This document shows, piece by piece, positions 23,321 through 34,987 of a DNA stretch of 55,892 nt. Position 1 is the stretch's first letter. Each line of letters opens with the position of its first letter. The translations under genes were made by a program, and so were the position numbers. This DNA comes from Asaia bogorensis. GTDB taxonomy: Bacteria > Pseudomonadota > Alphaproteobacteria > Acetobacterales > Acetobacteraceae. Below the pieces are notes generated by a model, which was given only the letters and a program-made list of their open reading frames with translations, did no database searches and was not told the origin of the DNA. Where the stretch lies: contig CAMDGX010000022.1 of NCBI GenBank assembly GCA_945897825.1, positions 1 through 55,892 on the forward strand, in the 5' to 3' direction.

Positions 23321-24865
23321 ATGACGCGGTGGCGGGGAGGGGCGGGCTTGGCAGGCGCCCTCGCGGCACTGCTCGCGCTACCGGCGCCGATTGTCCATGC
23401 CCAGACAAGCGGCGGCGCCATCACCTACGCTGCCGCCGGCGGCGTCGGCTCGCTCGATCCGCATGTCGCCGCGGCGCTGGTGGAGCTGGAAGTGATCCAC
23501 CACCTGTTCGAACCGCTGATCGCGATGGACGAAAGCTACAACGCCCGCCCGATGCTCGCCGCCGCCGTCCAGGTGGGCGCCGATGCCCGCCGCTTCCGCT
23601 TCACCCTGCGCCGCGGCGTGAAGTTCCACGACGGCGAGATCATGACCTCCGCCGATGTCCTGGCCTCCTTCAAGCGCTACGCCGCCGTCAGCAACAACGC
23701 CGTCCTGCTGGAAGACGTCGCCAGCTACGAAGCCCCCGACCCCAACACGTTCGTCGTCCACCTGAAGTCCGGCAACGCCGTGTTCCTGGACATGCTGAAG
23801 TCGCCCACCTACCCGCTCGCCATCCTGCCCGCCAGCCAGGAGGAGCAGCCTGGCCGGGAGATCGAGGTGATCGGCACCGGCCCCTTCACGCTGGAAAGCT
23901 GGGACAAGGACCGCCACCTCGTCCTGCGCCGCAACCCGGCCTACACGCATGACCGCTCCGCCGCCGGGCCCGACGGGCTGGCCGGGCGCAAGACCGTGCA
24001 TCTGGACGCGGTGCGCTACGATTTCGTCGCCGACCCGGCCGCCCGGCTGTCGGCGTTGCAGGCCGGCGAGGCCGATGCGGCGGCAAACTTGCCGCCCGAT
24101 GCCATCCGCCGCCTGGCCGAGCGCGACGATATCGCGGTGCTGCGCGTGTTCCCCTACTGCCAGCTGGTCTTCGTCACCCATGCCGGCCACGGCCCGACCG
24201 CCAACCCGCTGGTGCGCCAGGCGATCCGCGCGGTGGTGAATGTCGACGACATCGTCGCCGCCTCCGGCCAGCTGGCCCGGCGCAACCCGTCGCTCACCTA
24301 TCCCGGCAGCCCCTACCACACCGGCGAGCTGGCCGATGCCTCCTACGACCGGCGCAACCCGCAGGAAGCCCGCGACCTGCTGCAACAGGCCGGCTACCGC
24401 GGCGAGAAGCTGGTGCTGCAGACCAACGGCACCTTCAGCTACATGCGCGATGCGATCCTGGTGCTCGCCGGCCAGCTGGAGCAGGCGGGCATGGCCACCG
24501 AGGTTCAGGTGGTGGACTGGATGACCAACTCGGCCAACCTGCGCCGCGGCACCGGCAACTGGAACGTCACCGCCACCGGCTTCTGCACCCAGCCACTGCT
24601 CGGCCCGCAGCAATGGCGGCGGCCGCTGTTCGCCCATCCGCATATCCGCGAACATGCGGGGCTGGAGGCCGCCTACCGCCAGTTCTTCACCTCGCCCGGC
24701 TTCGCGCAGCGCCAGGCGGCGTGGCGCCGGATCGAAGGGCAGTTGCTCGACCAGGCCTTCATCATCAAGGTGGCGGACCTGGGCGCGGTGCGGGCGCACC
24801 ACACGCGGCTGCAGGGCATGGCGCCGTATTTCTTCCAGAGGTTCTGGAACACATGGATCAATTGA
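23321..24865 (+). CDS. Family-5 extracellular solute-binding protein
   Basis: 514 aa. A Sec signal peptide (about residues 1-27, ending IVHAQ) precedes an SBP family 5 body: GGVGSLDPHVAAAL, RRFRFTLRRGVKFHDGEIMTSADVLASF, EVIGTGPFTLESW and NPLVRQAIRAVVNVDDIV. ATG 23321 has GGGAGAG upstream. First gene of a five-gene importer (binding protein, two permeases, two ATPases). It is divergent from two amidases, so an amide, peptide or related N-compound is a likely ligand. The + strand composition changes from C-rich to G-rich within this gene, around 23.9-24.7 kb. Confidence 0.9.
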   Translation: MTRWRGGAGLAGALAALLALPAPIVHAQTSGGAITYAAAGGVGSLDPHVAAALVELEVIHHLFEPLIAMDESYNARPMLAAAVQVGADARRFRFTLRRGVKFHDGEIMTSADVLASFKRYAAVSNNAVLLEDVASYEAPDPNTFVVHLKSGNAVFLDMLKSPTYPLAILPASQEEQPGREIEVIGTGPFTLESWDKDRHLVLRRNPAYTHDRSAAGPDGLAGRKTVHLDAVRYDFVADPAARLSALQAGEADAAANLPPDAIRRLAERDDIAVLRVFPYCQLVFVTHAGHGPTANPLVRQAIRAVVNVDDIVAASGQLARRNPSLTYPGSPYHTGELADASYDRRNPQEARDLLQQAGYRGEKLVLQTNGTFSYMRDAILVLAGQLEQAGMATEVQVVDWMTNSANLRRGTGNWNVTATGFCTQPLLGPQQWRRPLFAHPHIREHAGLEAAYRQFFTSPGFAQRQAAWRRIEGQLLDQAFIIKVADLGAVRAHHTRLQGMAPYFFQRFWNTWIN

Positions 24866-24874
24866 GGCAACCGC

Positions 24875-24892
24875 CCGGGCCCGCGCGCCCGG
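24875..24892 (+). other. GC-rich stem-loop between binding protein and permease genes
   Basis: CCGGGC (24875-24880) faces GCCCGG (24887-24892) across a 6-nt loop, in the 75-nt gap after the binding-protein gene. Such stems often protect the 3' end of the binding-protein mRNA so that it is more abundant than the permease message; that role is inferred. Confidence 0.4.
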
Positions 24893-24940
24893 CGGCGAGA
24901 AAGGCCTTGGGGGTGGCCAAGCGATGACCAAGGGGGCGAC

Positions 24941-25888
24941 ATGTATCGCGGAATCCTGATGCGGCTGTCACAGGCGGTGCCTGTGCTGCTGATCTTCACG
25001 GTGATGGTGTTCCTGCTGATGCACCTGCTGCCGGGCGACCCGGCGCTGGCCATCGCGGGGCCCGAGGCATCGCCGGAGGCGGTGGAGGCGATCCGCGAGC
25101 AGCTGGGCCTCAACCGGCCGCTGATCGTGCAGCTGCTGGAGTGGTTCTCCCACATCGCCGTCGGCAATTTCGGCGAGTCGCTGACCCTGAAGCAGAGCGT
25201 GGTCAGCGCGGTGGTGGAGCGGCTGCCGGTGACGTTGTCGCTGTCGCTGGTCTCGCTCATCGTCACGCTGCCGGTGGGAATCGGGCTGGGGGTGATCGCG
25301 GCGTATTGGCGCAACTCCTGGATCGACGCCGTGGTGATGGTCATCGCCCTGCTCGGCGTGTCGCTGCCGGGGTTCTGGGTCGGCATCCTGTCGGTGCTGT
25401 ATTTCAGCGTCCAGCTCGGCTGGTTCCCGCCCAGCGGCTACGTGCCGCTCACCGAGGGCGGCTTCTGGCCGTGGTTCGCCTCGCTGATCCAGCCGGCGAT
25501 CGTGCTGGCGCTGTTCCAGATCGGCTTCCTGGCGCGCATCACCCGCTCGGCCATGCTCGACGTGCTGGACCAGGACTTCATCCGCACCGCGCGCGCCAAG
25601 GGCGTGGACGAATGGACGACGGTGGCCAAGCATGCGTTCCGCAACACGCTGATCCCCGTCGTGACCGTGCTGGGCATCACGCTGAGCCTGCTGGTCGGCG
25701 GCTCGGTGGTGATCGAGCAGGTGTTCGCGCTGCCCGGCATCGGCCGGTTGATCGTCCAGGGCATCATGAACCGCGACTATCCGCTGGTGCAGGGCACCAT
25801 GCTGCTGTTCGGGTTCGCCTTCGTGGTGATCAACATCCTTGTCGACATCATCTACACCTTTGTTGATCCGCGGGTGCGTTATGGCTGA
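24941..25888 (+). CDS. Dipeptide-type ABC transporter permease (DppB-like)
   Basis: 315 aa, six transmembrane helices. The first helix [24 protein letters not shown] carries the LLPGDP motif of DppB/Opp[25 protein letters not shown] follows, and the EAA loop is [28 protein letters not shown]. Normal length for the family. Its stop lies 8 nt inside the next permease gene. Confidence 0.92.
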   Translation: MYRGILMRLSQAVPVLLIFTVMVFLLMHLLPGDPALAIAGPEASPEAVEAIREQLGLNRPLIVQLLEWFSHIAVGNFGESLTLKQSVVSAVVERLPVTLSLSLVSLIVTLPVGIGLGVIAAYWRNSWIDAVVMVIALLGVSLPGFWVGILSVLYFSVQLGWFPPSGYVPLTEGGFWPWFASLIQPAIVLALFQIGFLARITRSAMLDVLDQDFIRTARAKGVDEWTTVAKHAFRNTLIPVVTVLGITLSLLVGGSVVIEQVFALPGIGRLIVQGIMNRDYPLVQGTMLLFGFAFVVINILVDIIYTFVDPRVRYG

Positions 25889-26768
25889 TGCGACGGCAAC
25901 CATCCTGGCGTCCGGCGAGGCGATAGCCGCCCGCCGCCGCTTCCGCGTGCTGCGCAAGCTGCTGCACCATCGCAGCTTCATGGTCGGCTTCATCATCGTC
26001 ATGGTGATGGTGATCGCGGCCCTCGCGGCACCGCTGACCGGCGTGGACCCGAACCGCATGGCCATCCGCCTGCGCTTCACCGCACCGCGCGAGGCCAACT
26101 GGTTCGGCACCGACCAGTTCGGGCGCGACCTGTTCACCCGCACGCTGTACGGCGCGCAGCTCTCGCTGTGGATCGGTCTGTCGGTCGCGGTGCTGACCGG
26201 CGTGATCGGGGCGGCGATCGGCGTTTTGTCGGCCCAGTTCCGCCGGCTCGATTCGCTGCTGATGCGCATCATGGACGCGCTGATGGCGGCCCCCGCCATC
26301 CTGCTGGCGATCGGCCTCGGCGCGGCCCTCGGCCCGCAGACGCACAGCGTGATCATCGCGCTGGTGGTGGCCTACATCCCGCGCACGGCACGCATCGTGC
26401 GCGCCTCGGCGTTGGTGACGCGCGAACTGGAATTCATCGAGGCCGCGCGCGTTTCCGGCGCCTCATCGCTGCGCATCATGTTCAAGCACCTGTTGCCGAA
26501 CGCCTCCGGCCCGTTGCTGGTGCAGTCCACCTTCGTGTTCGCCTATGCGATCCTGGCGGAGGCGGCGCTGTCGTTCCTGGGCATCGGCCCGCCGCCGCCG
26601 GCCCCCTCCTGGGGCAACATCATCGCCGAGGGCCGGCAGTTCGCCGTGCAGGCGTGGTGGATCATGCTGTTCCCGGGCTTCGCGATCAGCCTCGCGGCGC
26701 TGGGAATGAACCTGCTGGGCGACGGGCTGCGCGATGTGCTCGACCCGCGGCTGAAGGTGGAGGGCTGA
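25881..26768 (+). CDS. Dipeptide-type ABC transporter permease (DppC-like)
   Basis: 295 aa. DppC hallmark [24 protein letters not shown] and EAA loop [25 protein letters not shown]-terminal [24 protein letters not shown] is typical of the family. I chose the ATG at 25881 (MADATAT), overlapping the previous gene by 8 nt, over an ATG at 25839 that would lie further inside it. Confidence 0.92.
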   Translation: MADATATILASGEAIAARRRFRVLRKLLHHRSFMVGFIIVMVMVIAALAAPLTGVDPNRMAIRLRFTAPREANWFGTDQFGRDLFTRTLYGAQLSLWIGLSVAVLTGVIGAAIGVLSAQFRRLDSLLMRIMDALMAAPAILLAIGLGAALGPQTHSVIIALVVAYIPRTARIVRASALVTRELEFIEAARVSGASSLRIMFKHLLPNASGPLLVQSTFVFAYAILAEAALSFLGIGPPPPAPSWGNIIAEGRQFAVQAWWIMLFPGFAISLAALGMNLLGDGLRDVLDPRLKVEG

Positions 26769-26769
26769 C

Positions 26770-28745
<1,976 letters not shown>

Positions 28746-28753
28746 GGAAGCAC

Positions 28754-28870
28754 GTTCTTTTTTGAAAAAAAGAACCAAAAAACTTTTGTCCATTTGCACC
28801 GCGGCTGAACCGTCAGCCACGGTGCAAATGGGAGAAAGTCTTTTTGCTTCTTTTTCTTCAGAAAAAGAAG
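28754..28870 (+). repeat. Intergenic composite palindrome R5
   Basis: Between convergent genes (8 nt and 15 nt from the stops). Left hairpin 28754-28775, right hairpin 28847-28870. The central stem is the best preserved with R1: TCCATTTGCACC faces GGTGCAAATGGGA, and the core contains GGCTGA/TCAGCC, which occupies the same place as GCCAGA/TCTGGC in R1 with different bases but the same pairing. Confidence 0.92.
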
Positions 28871-28885
28871 AACCCTTGCTTCCCT

Positions 28886-30118
28886 TCAGCGCCCCATGTC
28901 GCGCAGGAAGTCGATCTGCCAGCGCATCTCATCCACGGCGAGCGGGAAGCCGCCGCCGGGGGTGGGGCGCAGCACGGCGGAGGGATTCAGGCGGGCGAGC
29001 AGGGTTTGCAGCGGGACGGCCACCTGCATCGAGAAGCCGGCCTTCCAGACCAGGCTGAGCAGGCCCTTGGCGCTGCGCAGCGTTGCCGCGCGGTCGACCA
29101 CCGAGGCCGGCACTTCCGCGGCCAGGGCAAGGATGGCGGTGGCCATGCGCGGCTCCCCGCGCTGCACGGCGGCGAGCAGGGCTGCCTCGTCGAGCTTGTG
29201 CAGCGCCTGGAGTTGCAGGGCTTCCTGCATGGCCTGGTCGATGTCCGGGTCGCGGCGGGTGCGGTCCTGGGGCGGGTTGAGCCGTGCCTCCAGCCGCTGG
29301 CGCAGTTCGCGCGCGGTCGATACCGGCAGGTCGGCGCGGCCGGCCAGCACGTCGAGCAGGTGGGTGGCGACGTAGCTCGACAGCGCGCGGGCGGCGCGGT
29401 CGGACAGGCGCGGACGGGAGACCAATGGCTGGTGCCATGCCTCGTGCGCGCTGCCAGTTTCAGCCAGCATGTCGAGCGTGGCTTCGCGGATCGCCGCGGT
29501 GGTGTTGGCGAGCAGGGCGGTGATGGCGCGCACGTTGCTGGAGGAGGCGACGGCATCCGCCACCTCCTCGGCCAGGCGGGGGCGGGAGGCGATGGAGACC
29601 GCGACCTCGCCTGACGGCGTGTCGGCCAGCAGGGCCAGCAGGTCCTCGGAGGAGAGGATCGGCGACAGGCGCACGACGGGGTCGAAGACCTGGGTCGCGG
29701 AGTCGCGGGCGAGTTGGAGGATGAGGCTGCGCGGCGCCTCGGGCATGTCCTTCAGCACGTCGGCCATCGCCGCGCGCACGCGCACCGCCTCGTCGCTGAC
29801 CAGGCGGTGCAGGGTGGCCAGCGCGCGCTCGCGCAGGGTGGCCTGGTCGGCGGCGGCCAGGCCGGGGACCAGGCTGGCGAGCTTGCGCGCCAGCAGCGTG
29901 CGCACGCGCTCGTCCTGGTCCTGGGCCAGGACATGGTCGGTCTCGCCGCCGGCGGAGGGATTCATGGCGACGGCGGCGCGCACCGTGACCGAGGGATCGG
30001 TGGCGAGCGAGCGCAACACGTCGGGCGCGGTGTCGGGTGCGGCGCCGAGGCGGACGCGCAGCGCCTCGGTCTCGGCCGGCGGGATCGCGAGAAGGGCGGT
30101 GTCGTCGCTCGGGGACAT
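28886..30118 (-). CDS. DUF2336 family protein
   Basis: 410 aa, soluble and mostly helical, with repeat-like segments resembling HEAT repeats ([61 protein letters not shown]). I recognise it as DUF2336, an alphaproteobacterial family of unknown function. The ATG at 30118 shares one base with the TGA of the diguanylate cyclase (TGATG), so the two are translationally coupled and probably act together, perhaps as a scaffold or effector in c-di-GMP signalling (inference). It ends 15 nt before R5. Confidence 0.8.
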   Translation of the reverse strand: MSPSDDTALLAIPPAETEALRVRLGAAPDTAPDVLRSLATDPSVTVRAAVAMNPSAGGETDHVLAQDQDERVRTLLARKLASLVPGLAAADQATLRERALATLHRLVSDEAVRVRAAMADVLKDMPEAPRSLILQLARDSATQVFDPVVRLSPILSSEDLLALLADTPSGEVAVSIASRPRLAEEVADAVASSSNVRAITALLANTTAAIREATLDMLAETGSAHEAWHQPLVSRPRLSDRAARALSSYVATHLLDVLAGRADLPVSTARELRQRLEARLNPPQDRTRRDPDIDQAMQEALQLQALHKLDEAALLAAVQRGEPRMATAILALAAEVPASVVDRAATLRSAKGLLSLVWKAGFSMQVAVPLQTLLARLNPSAVLRPTPGGGFPLAVDEMRWQIDFLRDMGR

Positions 30119-31590
30119 CACGTTGCCTCCGGTCGCCAGGCGCGCCACTGGCCGCGGCCGGCACGCTTGGCCTGGTACATCGCCTGGTCGGCGCGTTGCA
30201 GGGTTTCGTCGAGGCTTTCGCGGGTGGTGGGCCAGCGGGTGGCGATGCCGATGGACATGCCGAGACGGATGTCGTGCCCGCCGGCCAGCTCGCGCATGGC
30301 ACGCGGGGCGGTGATGGTGAGGTGTTCGGCGCGCTCGGCCGCGGTGAGGTCGTCGGCGCCATCCATCCAGATCGCGAACTCGTCCCCGCCCAGCCGCGCC
30401 ACGAGGTCCGACGGGCGGACGGTGTCGCGCAGCATGTCGGCGACCAGGCACAGCGCCTCGTCGCCCACGTCGTGGCCGCGCAGGTCGTTGAGCTGCTTGA
30501 AGCCGTCAAGGTCGAGATACAGCACGGTGCCGGGCTGGCCCTCGCGGCCCAGGCGATCGATGCGCCGGCCCATCTCGTCGATGAAGGCGCGGCGGTTGAG
30601 CAGGCCGGTCAGCGAGTCGGTGCGCGCCTGCTCGGTGATGTCGCGCTGCATCGCCTCGTGCTGGAGCACCACGCGGATGATGCTGTTGACCGAGGCGACC
30701 AGCATGCGGTCGTCGCTGTCCCAGGGGCGGCCGCCGAGGTCGCGCCAGATGGCCAGCGCGGCGGCCTGGGTGCCGCTGATGTGGGCGGGGCAGACCATGG
30801 TCCAGCGCCCGTCATTGGACATGGCGTCGCTCTGGCTGGAGGGGTTGGATTCCAGCAGCGACATGGCGGTATGCAGGACGGCGGCCGAGGGGACGCCGAT
30901 CTGGTGCAGCAGCGAGGCCTGCACGCCGTCGCCCAGCAGGTCGATGACCGCGCAGCCTTCCGCCCCCACGGCGGTCACCATGGCGCCGAGGGCGGCCTTC
31001 ATCATGCGCGCGGCGTGCACTTCCTCATGCATGCAGGCGAGGATGTGCTCCACCACCTGGCTGCGGCGCAGCGTGGCGGCGAGGCGGGATTCGTGGATGT
31101 CCTGCTCGGTGATGTCCTGCCCGACGCCGCGGGCGCCGACCACCTGGCCCTGGGCATCCAGCAGCGGGGCGGCGCTGAACACCAGGCAGACGGGCGAGCC
31201 GTCAGGCCGCTTGAGCCAGGCGCGGCGGCCGCGGGTGCGCACGGTGGGGCGGAACGGGTCGAAGCCGATCTGCCCGGCGGAGTCGGCCAGCAGGAGGGCG
31301 GCGGGCTGGCCGACCAGCATGGCGGCGGACCAGCCGACGGCGGTTTCGGGAGCGATGAATACGAAACGCCCCTGGGCATCGGTCTCGAAGGCCAGGTCGG
31401 CGCTGAGGTGGACAAGATCGCGCCAGCGCTGCCGACTTTCGAGAAGGGCGGCGTGGAGCACGCCATCGCGGGCGGCGCTGGAGGCGCCAGTGTCATGCAA
31501 GGCGGGCTCGGGCAGGTCGCCGGCCACGGGTGACATGTGCGCGGGAAGCGGGACGGCGGCCACCGTTCCGGGATCGGGTGCCAGGGGCAT
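30118..31590 (-). CDS. PAS-GGDEF diguanylate cyclase
   Basis: 490 aa. Order: an N-terminal PAS domain (about 40-165, ending [15 protein letters not shown]), a middle region that looks like a divergent GAF domain (about 185-315), then a GGDEF domain (about 325-490). The active site GGDEF is at 401-405, and an allosteric I-site RxxD (R392-P-S-D395) stands five residues before it, so an active, product-inhibited cyclase making c-di-GMP is expected. No membrane helix or signal peptide is seen. ATG 31590 has GAGGAA about 8 nt upstream; longer in-frame starts lack this. Coupled to the DUF2336 gene and divergent from dapD. Confidence 0.87.
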   Translation of the reverse strand: MPLAPDPGTVAAVPLPAHMSPVAGDLPEPALHDTGASSAARDGVLHAALLESRQRWRDLVHLSADLAFETDAQGRFVFIAPETAVGWSAAMLVGQPAALLLADSAGQIGFDPFRPTVRTRGRRAWLKRPDGSPVCLVFSAAPLLDAQGQVVGARGVGQDITEQDIHESRLAATLRRSQVVEHILACMHEEVHAARMMKAALGAMVTAVGAEGCAVIDLLGDGVQASLLHQIGVPSAAVLHTAMSLLESNPSSQSDAMSNDGRWTMVCPAHISGTQAAALAIWRDLGGRPWDSDDRMLVASVNSIIRVVLQHEAMQRDITEQARTDSLTGLLNRRAFIDEMGRRIDRLGREGQPGTVLYLDLDGFKQLNDLRGHDVGDEALCLVADMLRDTVRPSDLVARLGGDEFAIWMDGADDLTAAERAEHLTITAPRAMRELAGGHDIRLGMSIGIATRWPTTRESLDETLQRADQAMYQAKRAGRGQWRAWRPEAT

Positions 31591-31627
31591 GGGGTCGGTT
31601 CCTCGTGTCGCCCCATCCAAGAGGAAA

Positions 31628-31684
31628 TGCGTAAACGCAGGGTTAGCGAGAACGCCGCGAGGCGCGAATGCTGCTCGATTGACA
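31628..31684. promoter_or_regulatory. Divergent control region between diguanylate cyclase and dapD
   Basis: The 145-nt gap contains the palindrome TGCGT-AA-ACGCA (31628-31639), a possible operator near the cyclase gene, and a perfect TTGACA (31679-31684) facing dapD. The hexamer at the right distance for a -10 (CATGGT, 31702-31707) is weak. Confidence 0.35.
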
Positions 31685-31735
31685 GGGCCTGCCCGCCTGC
31701 GCATGGTCCGCGCAACTGCCAGGAGACCTGCCCCA

Positions 31736-32560
31736 ATGAGCGACCCTTCCCTGCGTTCAACGATCGAGACCCTGTGGGAGCGGCGCGATGGGCTGAACGC
31801 CCAGACCAAGGGTGCCGACCGCGAGGCGGTGGAGACGGCACTTGAGGGGCTGGAGGCCGGCACCTATCGCACCGCGGAGAAGATCGGCGGCGAATGGGTG
31901 GTGAACGAGTGGCTGAAGAAGGCGGTGCTGCTGAGCTTCCGGCTGTTCGATTCGCAGCTGATGGAAGGCAATGGCGGCGCGCCGGTGTGGGACAAGGTGG
32001 CGATGAAGTTCGCCGGCTGGGATGCCGACCGCTTCCGCAAGGCCGGCTTCCGCGCCGTGCCCGGGGCGATCGTGCGCCGCAGCGCCTACATCGCGCCTGA
32101 CGTGGTGCTGATGCCGAGCTTCGTGAACGTGGGCGCGCATGTCGGCGCGCGCACCATGGTCGATACCTGGGCGACTGTCGGCAGCTGCGCGCAGATCGGC
32201 GCCAACTGCCACCTCTCGGGCGGCGTGGGCATCGGCGGCGTGCTGGAGCCGCTGCAGGCAACCCCGGTGATCATCGAGGACGACTGTTTCATCGGCGCGC
32301 GCTCCGAGGTGGTGGAGGGCGTGATCGTGGAGCGCGGCGCGGTGCTGGCGATGGGGGTGTTCCTCTCGGCAACCACCAAGATCGTCAACCGCGACACGGG
32401 CGAGGTCCATGTCGGCCGGGTGCCGCCCTACTCCGTGGTGGTGCCGGGCGCGATGCCGGGGCCGGTCGGCACGCCGTCGTTGTACTGCGCGGTGATCGTG
32501 AAGCAGGTGGATGAGCGCACGCGGGCCAAGACGGCGATCAACGAGCTGTTGCGCTACTAG
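31736..32560 (+). CDS. dapD: Tetrahydrodipicolinate N-succinyltransferase
   Basis: 274 aa, normal length. An N-terminal helical domain ([16 protein letters not shown]) precedes a left-handed beta-helix of hexapeptide repeats ([54 protein letters not shown]). The C-terminal [26 protein letters not shown] is typical of the family. It uses succinyl-CoA to make N-succinyl-2-amino-6-oxopimelate in lysine and meso-diaminopimelate synthesis. ATG 31736 has AGGAGA upstream. The next enzyme but one in the pathway, dapE, follows across element R6. Confidence 0.95.
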   Translation: MSDPSLRSTIETLWERRDGLNAQTKGADREAVETALEGLEAGTYRTAEKIGGEWVVNEWLKKAVLLSFRLFDSQLMEGNGGAPVWDKVAMKFAGWDADRFRKAGFRAVPGAIVRRSAYIAPDVVLMPSFVNVGAHVGARTMVDTWATVGSCAQIGANCHLSGGVGIGGVLEPLQATPVIIEDDCFIGARSEVVEGVIVERGAVLAMGVFLSATTKIVNRDTGEVHVGRVPPYSVVVPGAMPGPVGTPSLYCAVIVKQVDERTRAKTAINELLRY

Positions 32561-32575
32561 GAAGGGAAGGAAGTT

Positions 32576-32682
32576 GTTCTTTTTTGAAAAAAAGAACCAA
32601 AAAACTTTCCCCCTTTTGACGCGGAATCAACCCCCGCAAATGGATGAAAGTCTTTTTGCTTCTTTTTCTTCAGAAAAAGAAG
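32576..32682 (+). repeat. Intergenic composite palindrome R6
   Basis: Lies between dapD (stop 15 nt away) and dapE (start 25 nt away). Left hairpin 32576-32597, right hairpin 32659-32682. The left central arm is diverged (CCCCCTTTTGACGCGG) while the right arm GCAAATGGATGAAAGTC is conserved, so the long central stem is weak here. It is the shortest copy. Confidence 0.88.
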
Positions 32683-32707
32683 ACTCTTTCTGGCTTATGG
32701 ATCGCGC

Positions 32708-33835
32708 ATGAACACCCCGATCGACCCGCTGGAACTCGCCCAGGCGCTGATCCGCTGCGCGTCCGTCACGCCCGCCGATGCCGGCGCGCAGGACGTGCTG
32801 GCGGACGCGCTGGCGGCGCTTGGCTTCACCGTCACGCGGCTGAAGTTTGGCGAGATTGAGAACCTGTTCGCGCGGATCGGCACCGGCGGCCCGCATATCT
32901 GTTTCGCCGGCCACACCGACGTGGTGCCGGAAGGGGCGGCGAACTGGTCGGCCGGCCCGTTCGCGGGCGAGGTGAAGGATGGCGTGCTGTATGGCCGCGG
33001 CGCCTGCGACATGAAGGGCGCGATCGCCGCCTTCGTGGCCGGCGCGGCCGACCATCTGCGGGGCGGTGCGCCGAAGGGATCGATCTCGCTGCTGATCACC
33101 GGCGACGAGGAAGGCCCGGCGATCGACGGCACGGTGAAGGTGCTGGAGTGGATGCAGGCGAACGGCCAGGTGCCGGATTTCTGCATCGTGGGCGAGCCGA
33201 CCAACCCGGCGGCGCTGGGCGACATGATCAAGGTCGGCCGGCGCGGCAGCGTGAACATGACGCTGACGGTGCATGGCATCCAGGGCCACGTCGCCTATCC
33301 GCACCGTGTCGACAACCCGGTGCACCGGCTGGCGCGCATCGCGGCGGCATTGACGGCGGCCCCGATCGACGCGGGCAGCGAATTCTTCGAGCCGACCAGC
33401 ATCCAGCTGACCAGCATCGATGTCGGCAACGCGGCGACCAACGTGGTGCCGGCCAGCGCGCGCATGATGCTGAACATCCGCTTCAACGAACGCCATTCCG
33501 GCGCCGCGCTGGCCGCCTGGGTGCGCGCCACCGCCGAGCGGTATGCCGAGCGCTTCGACCTCGATGTGTCCATCAGCGGCGAAAGTTTCCTCACCCCGGT
33601 CGGCCCGGAGATCGAGGCGCTGACGGCGGCGATCGCCGAGGCGACCGGCCGGCAGCCCAAGCTGGACACCGGTGGCGGCACCTCCGATGCGCGCTTCATC
33701 GCCCGCTACTGCCCGGTGGCGGAGTTCGGCCTGGTCGGGCAGACGATGCACCAGGTGGACGAGCGCGTGCCGGTGGACGAGTTGCGCGAGCTGGCGCGCA
33801 TCTACCGCGCGGTACTGGACAAGCTGGTGCGATGA
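32708..33835 (+). CDS. dapE: Succinyl-diaminopimelate desuccinylase
   Basis: 375 aa M20 metallopeptidase. Zinc-site residues: H69 and D71 (CFAGHTDVVPEG), D101 (YGRGACDMKG), the catalytic Glu pair in TGDEEG, and a C-terminal His in GQTMHQVDE. The dimerisation domain is at about 180-295. It releases L,L-diaminopimelate and succinate. No Shine-Dalgarno is evident; instead a mini-ORF (ATG GAT CGC GCA TGA, 32697-32711) ends in ATGA overlap with the dapE start. Only 25 nt separate the start from R6, so expression may depend on read-through from dapD. Confidence 0.95.
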   Translation: MNTPIDPLELAQALIRCASVTPADAGAQDVLADALAALGFTVTRLKFGEIENLFARIGTGGPHICFAGHTDVVPEGAANWSAGPFAGEVKDGVLYGRGACDMKGAIAAFVAGAADHLRGGAPKGSISLLITGDEEGPAIDGTVKVLEWMQANGQVPDFCIVGEPTNPAALGDMIKVGRRGSVNMTLTVHGIQGHVAYPHRVDNPVHRLARIAAALTAAPIDAGSEFFEPTSIQLTSIDVGNAATNVVPASARMMLNIRFNERHSGAALAAWVRATAERYAERFDLDVSISGESFLTPVGPEIEALTAAIAEATGRQPKLDTGGGTSDARFIARYCPVAEFGLVGQTMHQVDERVPVDELRELARIYRAVLDKLVR

Positions 33836-33848
33836 AGCCCATGCGCCC

Positions 33849-34415
33849 ATGAGCGAGACGGGACCGCGCCGCAGCGTCTTCCGCGGCATCTTCCAGCTTG
33901 CGCGGTTCCGGCCGGAGGGGTTTGGCGAGTTCGTGGCCACACGGCAGGGCTTCCTGAACTCGCTGGCGCCGCTGATCGCCTTTCCACTGGTCGGCGGGTT
34001 GCTGATGCTAGCCGCCGGCGGCGGGGCCGACGTGCTGACCGACCTGCTGGCCACGCTGGTGGCGCTGCTGGCGCCGGCGGTGATTTCCGCCGCACTGGCC
34101 GAGCGCTGGGGGCGCGGGGAGGCGTGGCTGCGCTTTGGCGTGGCGTTCAACTGGGCGCAATGGGCCGTGCCGGTGGTGGCGATTGGGTTGCTGTTCGCGG
34201 CGGGGATGCTGCGGCGCATGGGGCTCGGGGAGCCGCAGGCGGCGATCGTGGTGCTGTTCGCCATCGCGGGCTACGGGCTGAGCCTGCACTGGTTCCTGAT
34301 CCGCCATGGGCTCGGCCTGTCGCGCGGGCGGGCGACGCTGGCGGTCGTGGCGCTGAATTTCGGCACGGTGGCGCTGGTGATGGCGCCACGCCTGATCGCC
34401 TCGGCGCTGCAGTGA
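33849..34415 (+). CDS. Multi-pass membrane protein (Yip1-like), paralogue 1
   Basis: 188 aa with about five hydrophobic helices. The N-terminal cytoplasmic part FRGIFQLARFRPEGFGEFVATRQGFLNSLAPLIAFPLVGG is followed by helices rich in Gly, Ala and Leu. The C-terminal part reads LHWFLIRHGLGLSRGRATLAVVALNFGTVALV. It shares that C-terminal pattern with the next gene, so the two are diverged tandem duplicates. The topology recalls Yip1-domain proteins, but the match is not firm and function is unknown. It starts 13 nt after dapE and is probably in the dap transcript. Confidence 0.7.
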   Translation: MSETGPRRSVFRGIFQLARFRPEGFGEFVATRQGFLNSLAPLIAFPLVGGLLMLAAGGGADVLTDLLATLVALLAPAVISAALAERWGRGEAWLRFGVAFNWAQWAVPVVAIGLLFAAGMLRRMGLGEPQAAIVVLFAIAGYGLSLHWFLIRHGLGLSRGRATLAVVALNFGTVALVMAPRLIASALQ

Positions 34416-34428
34416 CGAAGCCGCCGCG

Positions 34429-34986
34429 GTGAGCGCCGTGCCGCAGCCGCCCTGGCTCGGGCTGCGCGCCGCGTTGATGCTGGCTGGCGGGCGAGCGGAG
34501 GGGGTTGCGCTGTTCGCGGCGGATTCGCTGCCGGACGGGCTGGCGCGGGCGCGGCAGAGCTTCGTGGCGCTGGGGCTGTGCCTGCCGATGTTCCTGGCGA
34601 TCCACGCGCTGGCGCCGTCTGCCACGGGCGGGGAGATGGCGCGCGAACTGGCCGGCTTCGTGCTGACCTGGCTCGGCTACGCCGTGCTGTCGCACCGCCT
34701 GGCCGCCGACATGGGCCGCGCCGCGCTGTGGCCGCGCTTCGTGGTGCTGTGGAACTGGTGCAACCTGGTGCAGTACCTGCTGCTGGTCGCCGCCCTGGTG
34801 CCGCATCTGCTGGGCGCGCCGGCGGTGGTGGCGCAGACGGCGTGGCTCGCGGCGATGGGCTGGGCGCTGTGGCTGCAATGGTCGGCGACCCGCCTGGGCC
34901 TCGGCCTGTCGGGCGGGCGGGCGGCGCTGATGGTGGGCGTGGACATGGCGCTCGGCCTCGTGGTGCTGCGGCTCACCGCCGGGTAG
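34429..34986 (+). CDS. Multi-pass membrane protein, paralogue 2
   Basis: 185 aa, GTG start at 34429, 13 nt after paralogue 1. About five helices. The segment ALWLQWSATRLGLGLSGGRAALMVGVDMALGLVVLRL aligns with the end of the previous protein (LGLS-GRA motif), and both begin with a GL-A...L-D/F-L region. Function unknown. It converges on truA with a single nucleotide between the two stop codons, so there is no room for a separate terminator. Confidence 0.7.
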   Translation: MSAVPQPPWLGLRAALMLAGGRAEGVALFAADSLPDGLARARQSFVALGLCLPMFLAIHALAPSATGGEMARELAGFVLTWLGYAVLSHRLAADMGRAALWPRFVVLWNWCNLVQYLLLVAALVPHLLGAPAVVAQTAWLAAMGWALWLQWSATRLGLGLSGGRAALMVGVDMALGLVVLRLTAG

Positions 34987-34987
34987 G

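Noticed and set aside
23900-24700. Replication origin at the C-rich to G-rich switch
   Set aside because: No dnaA, parAB, A/T-rich unwinding region or DnaA-box cluster is visible, and the flip lies inside a coding gene.
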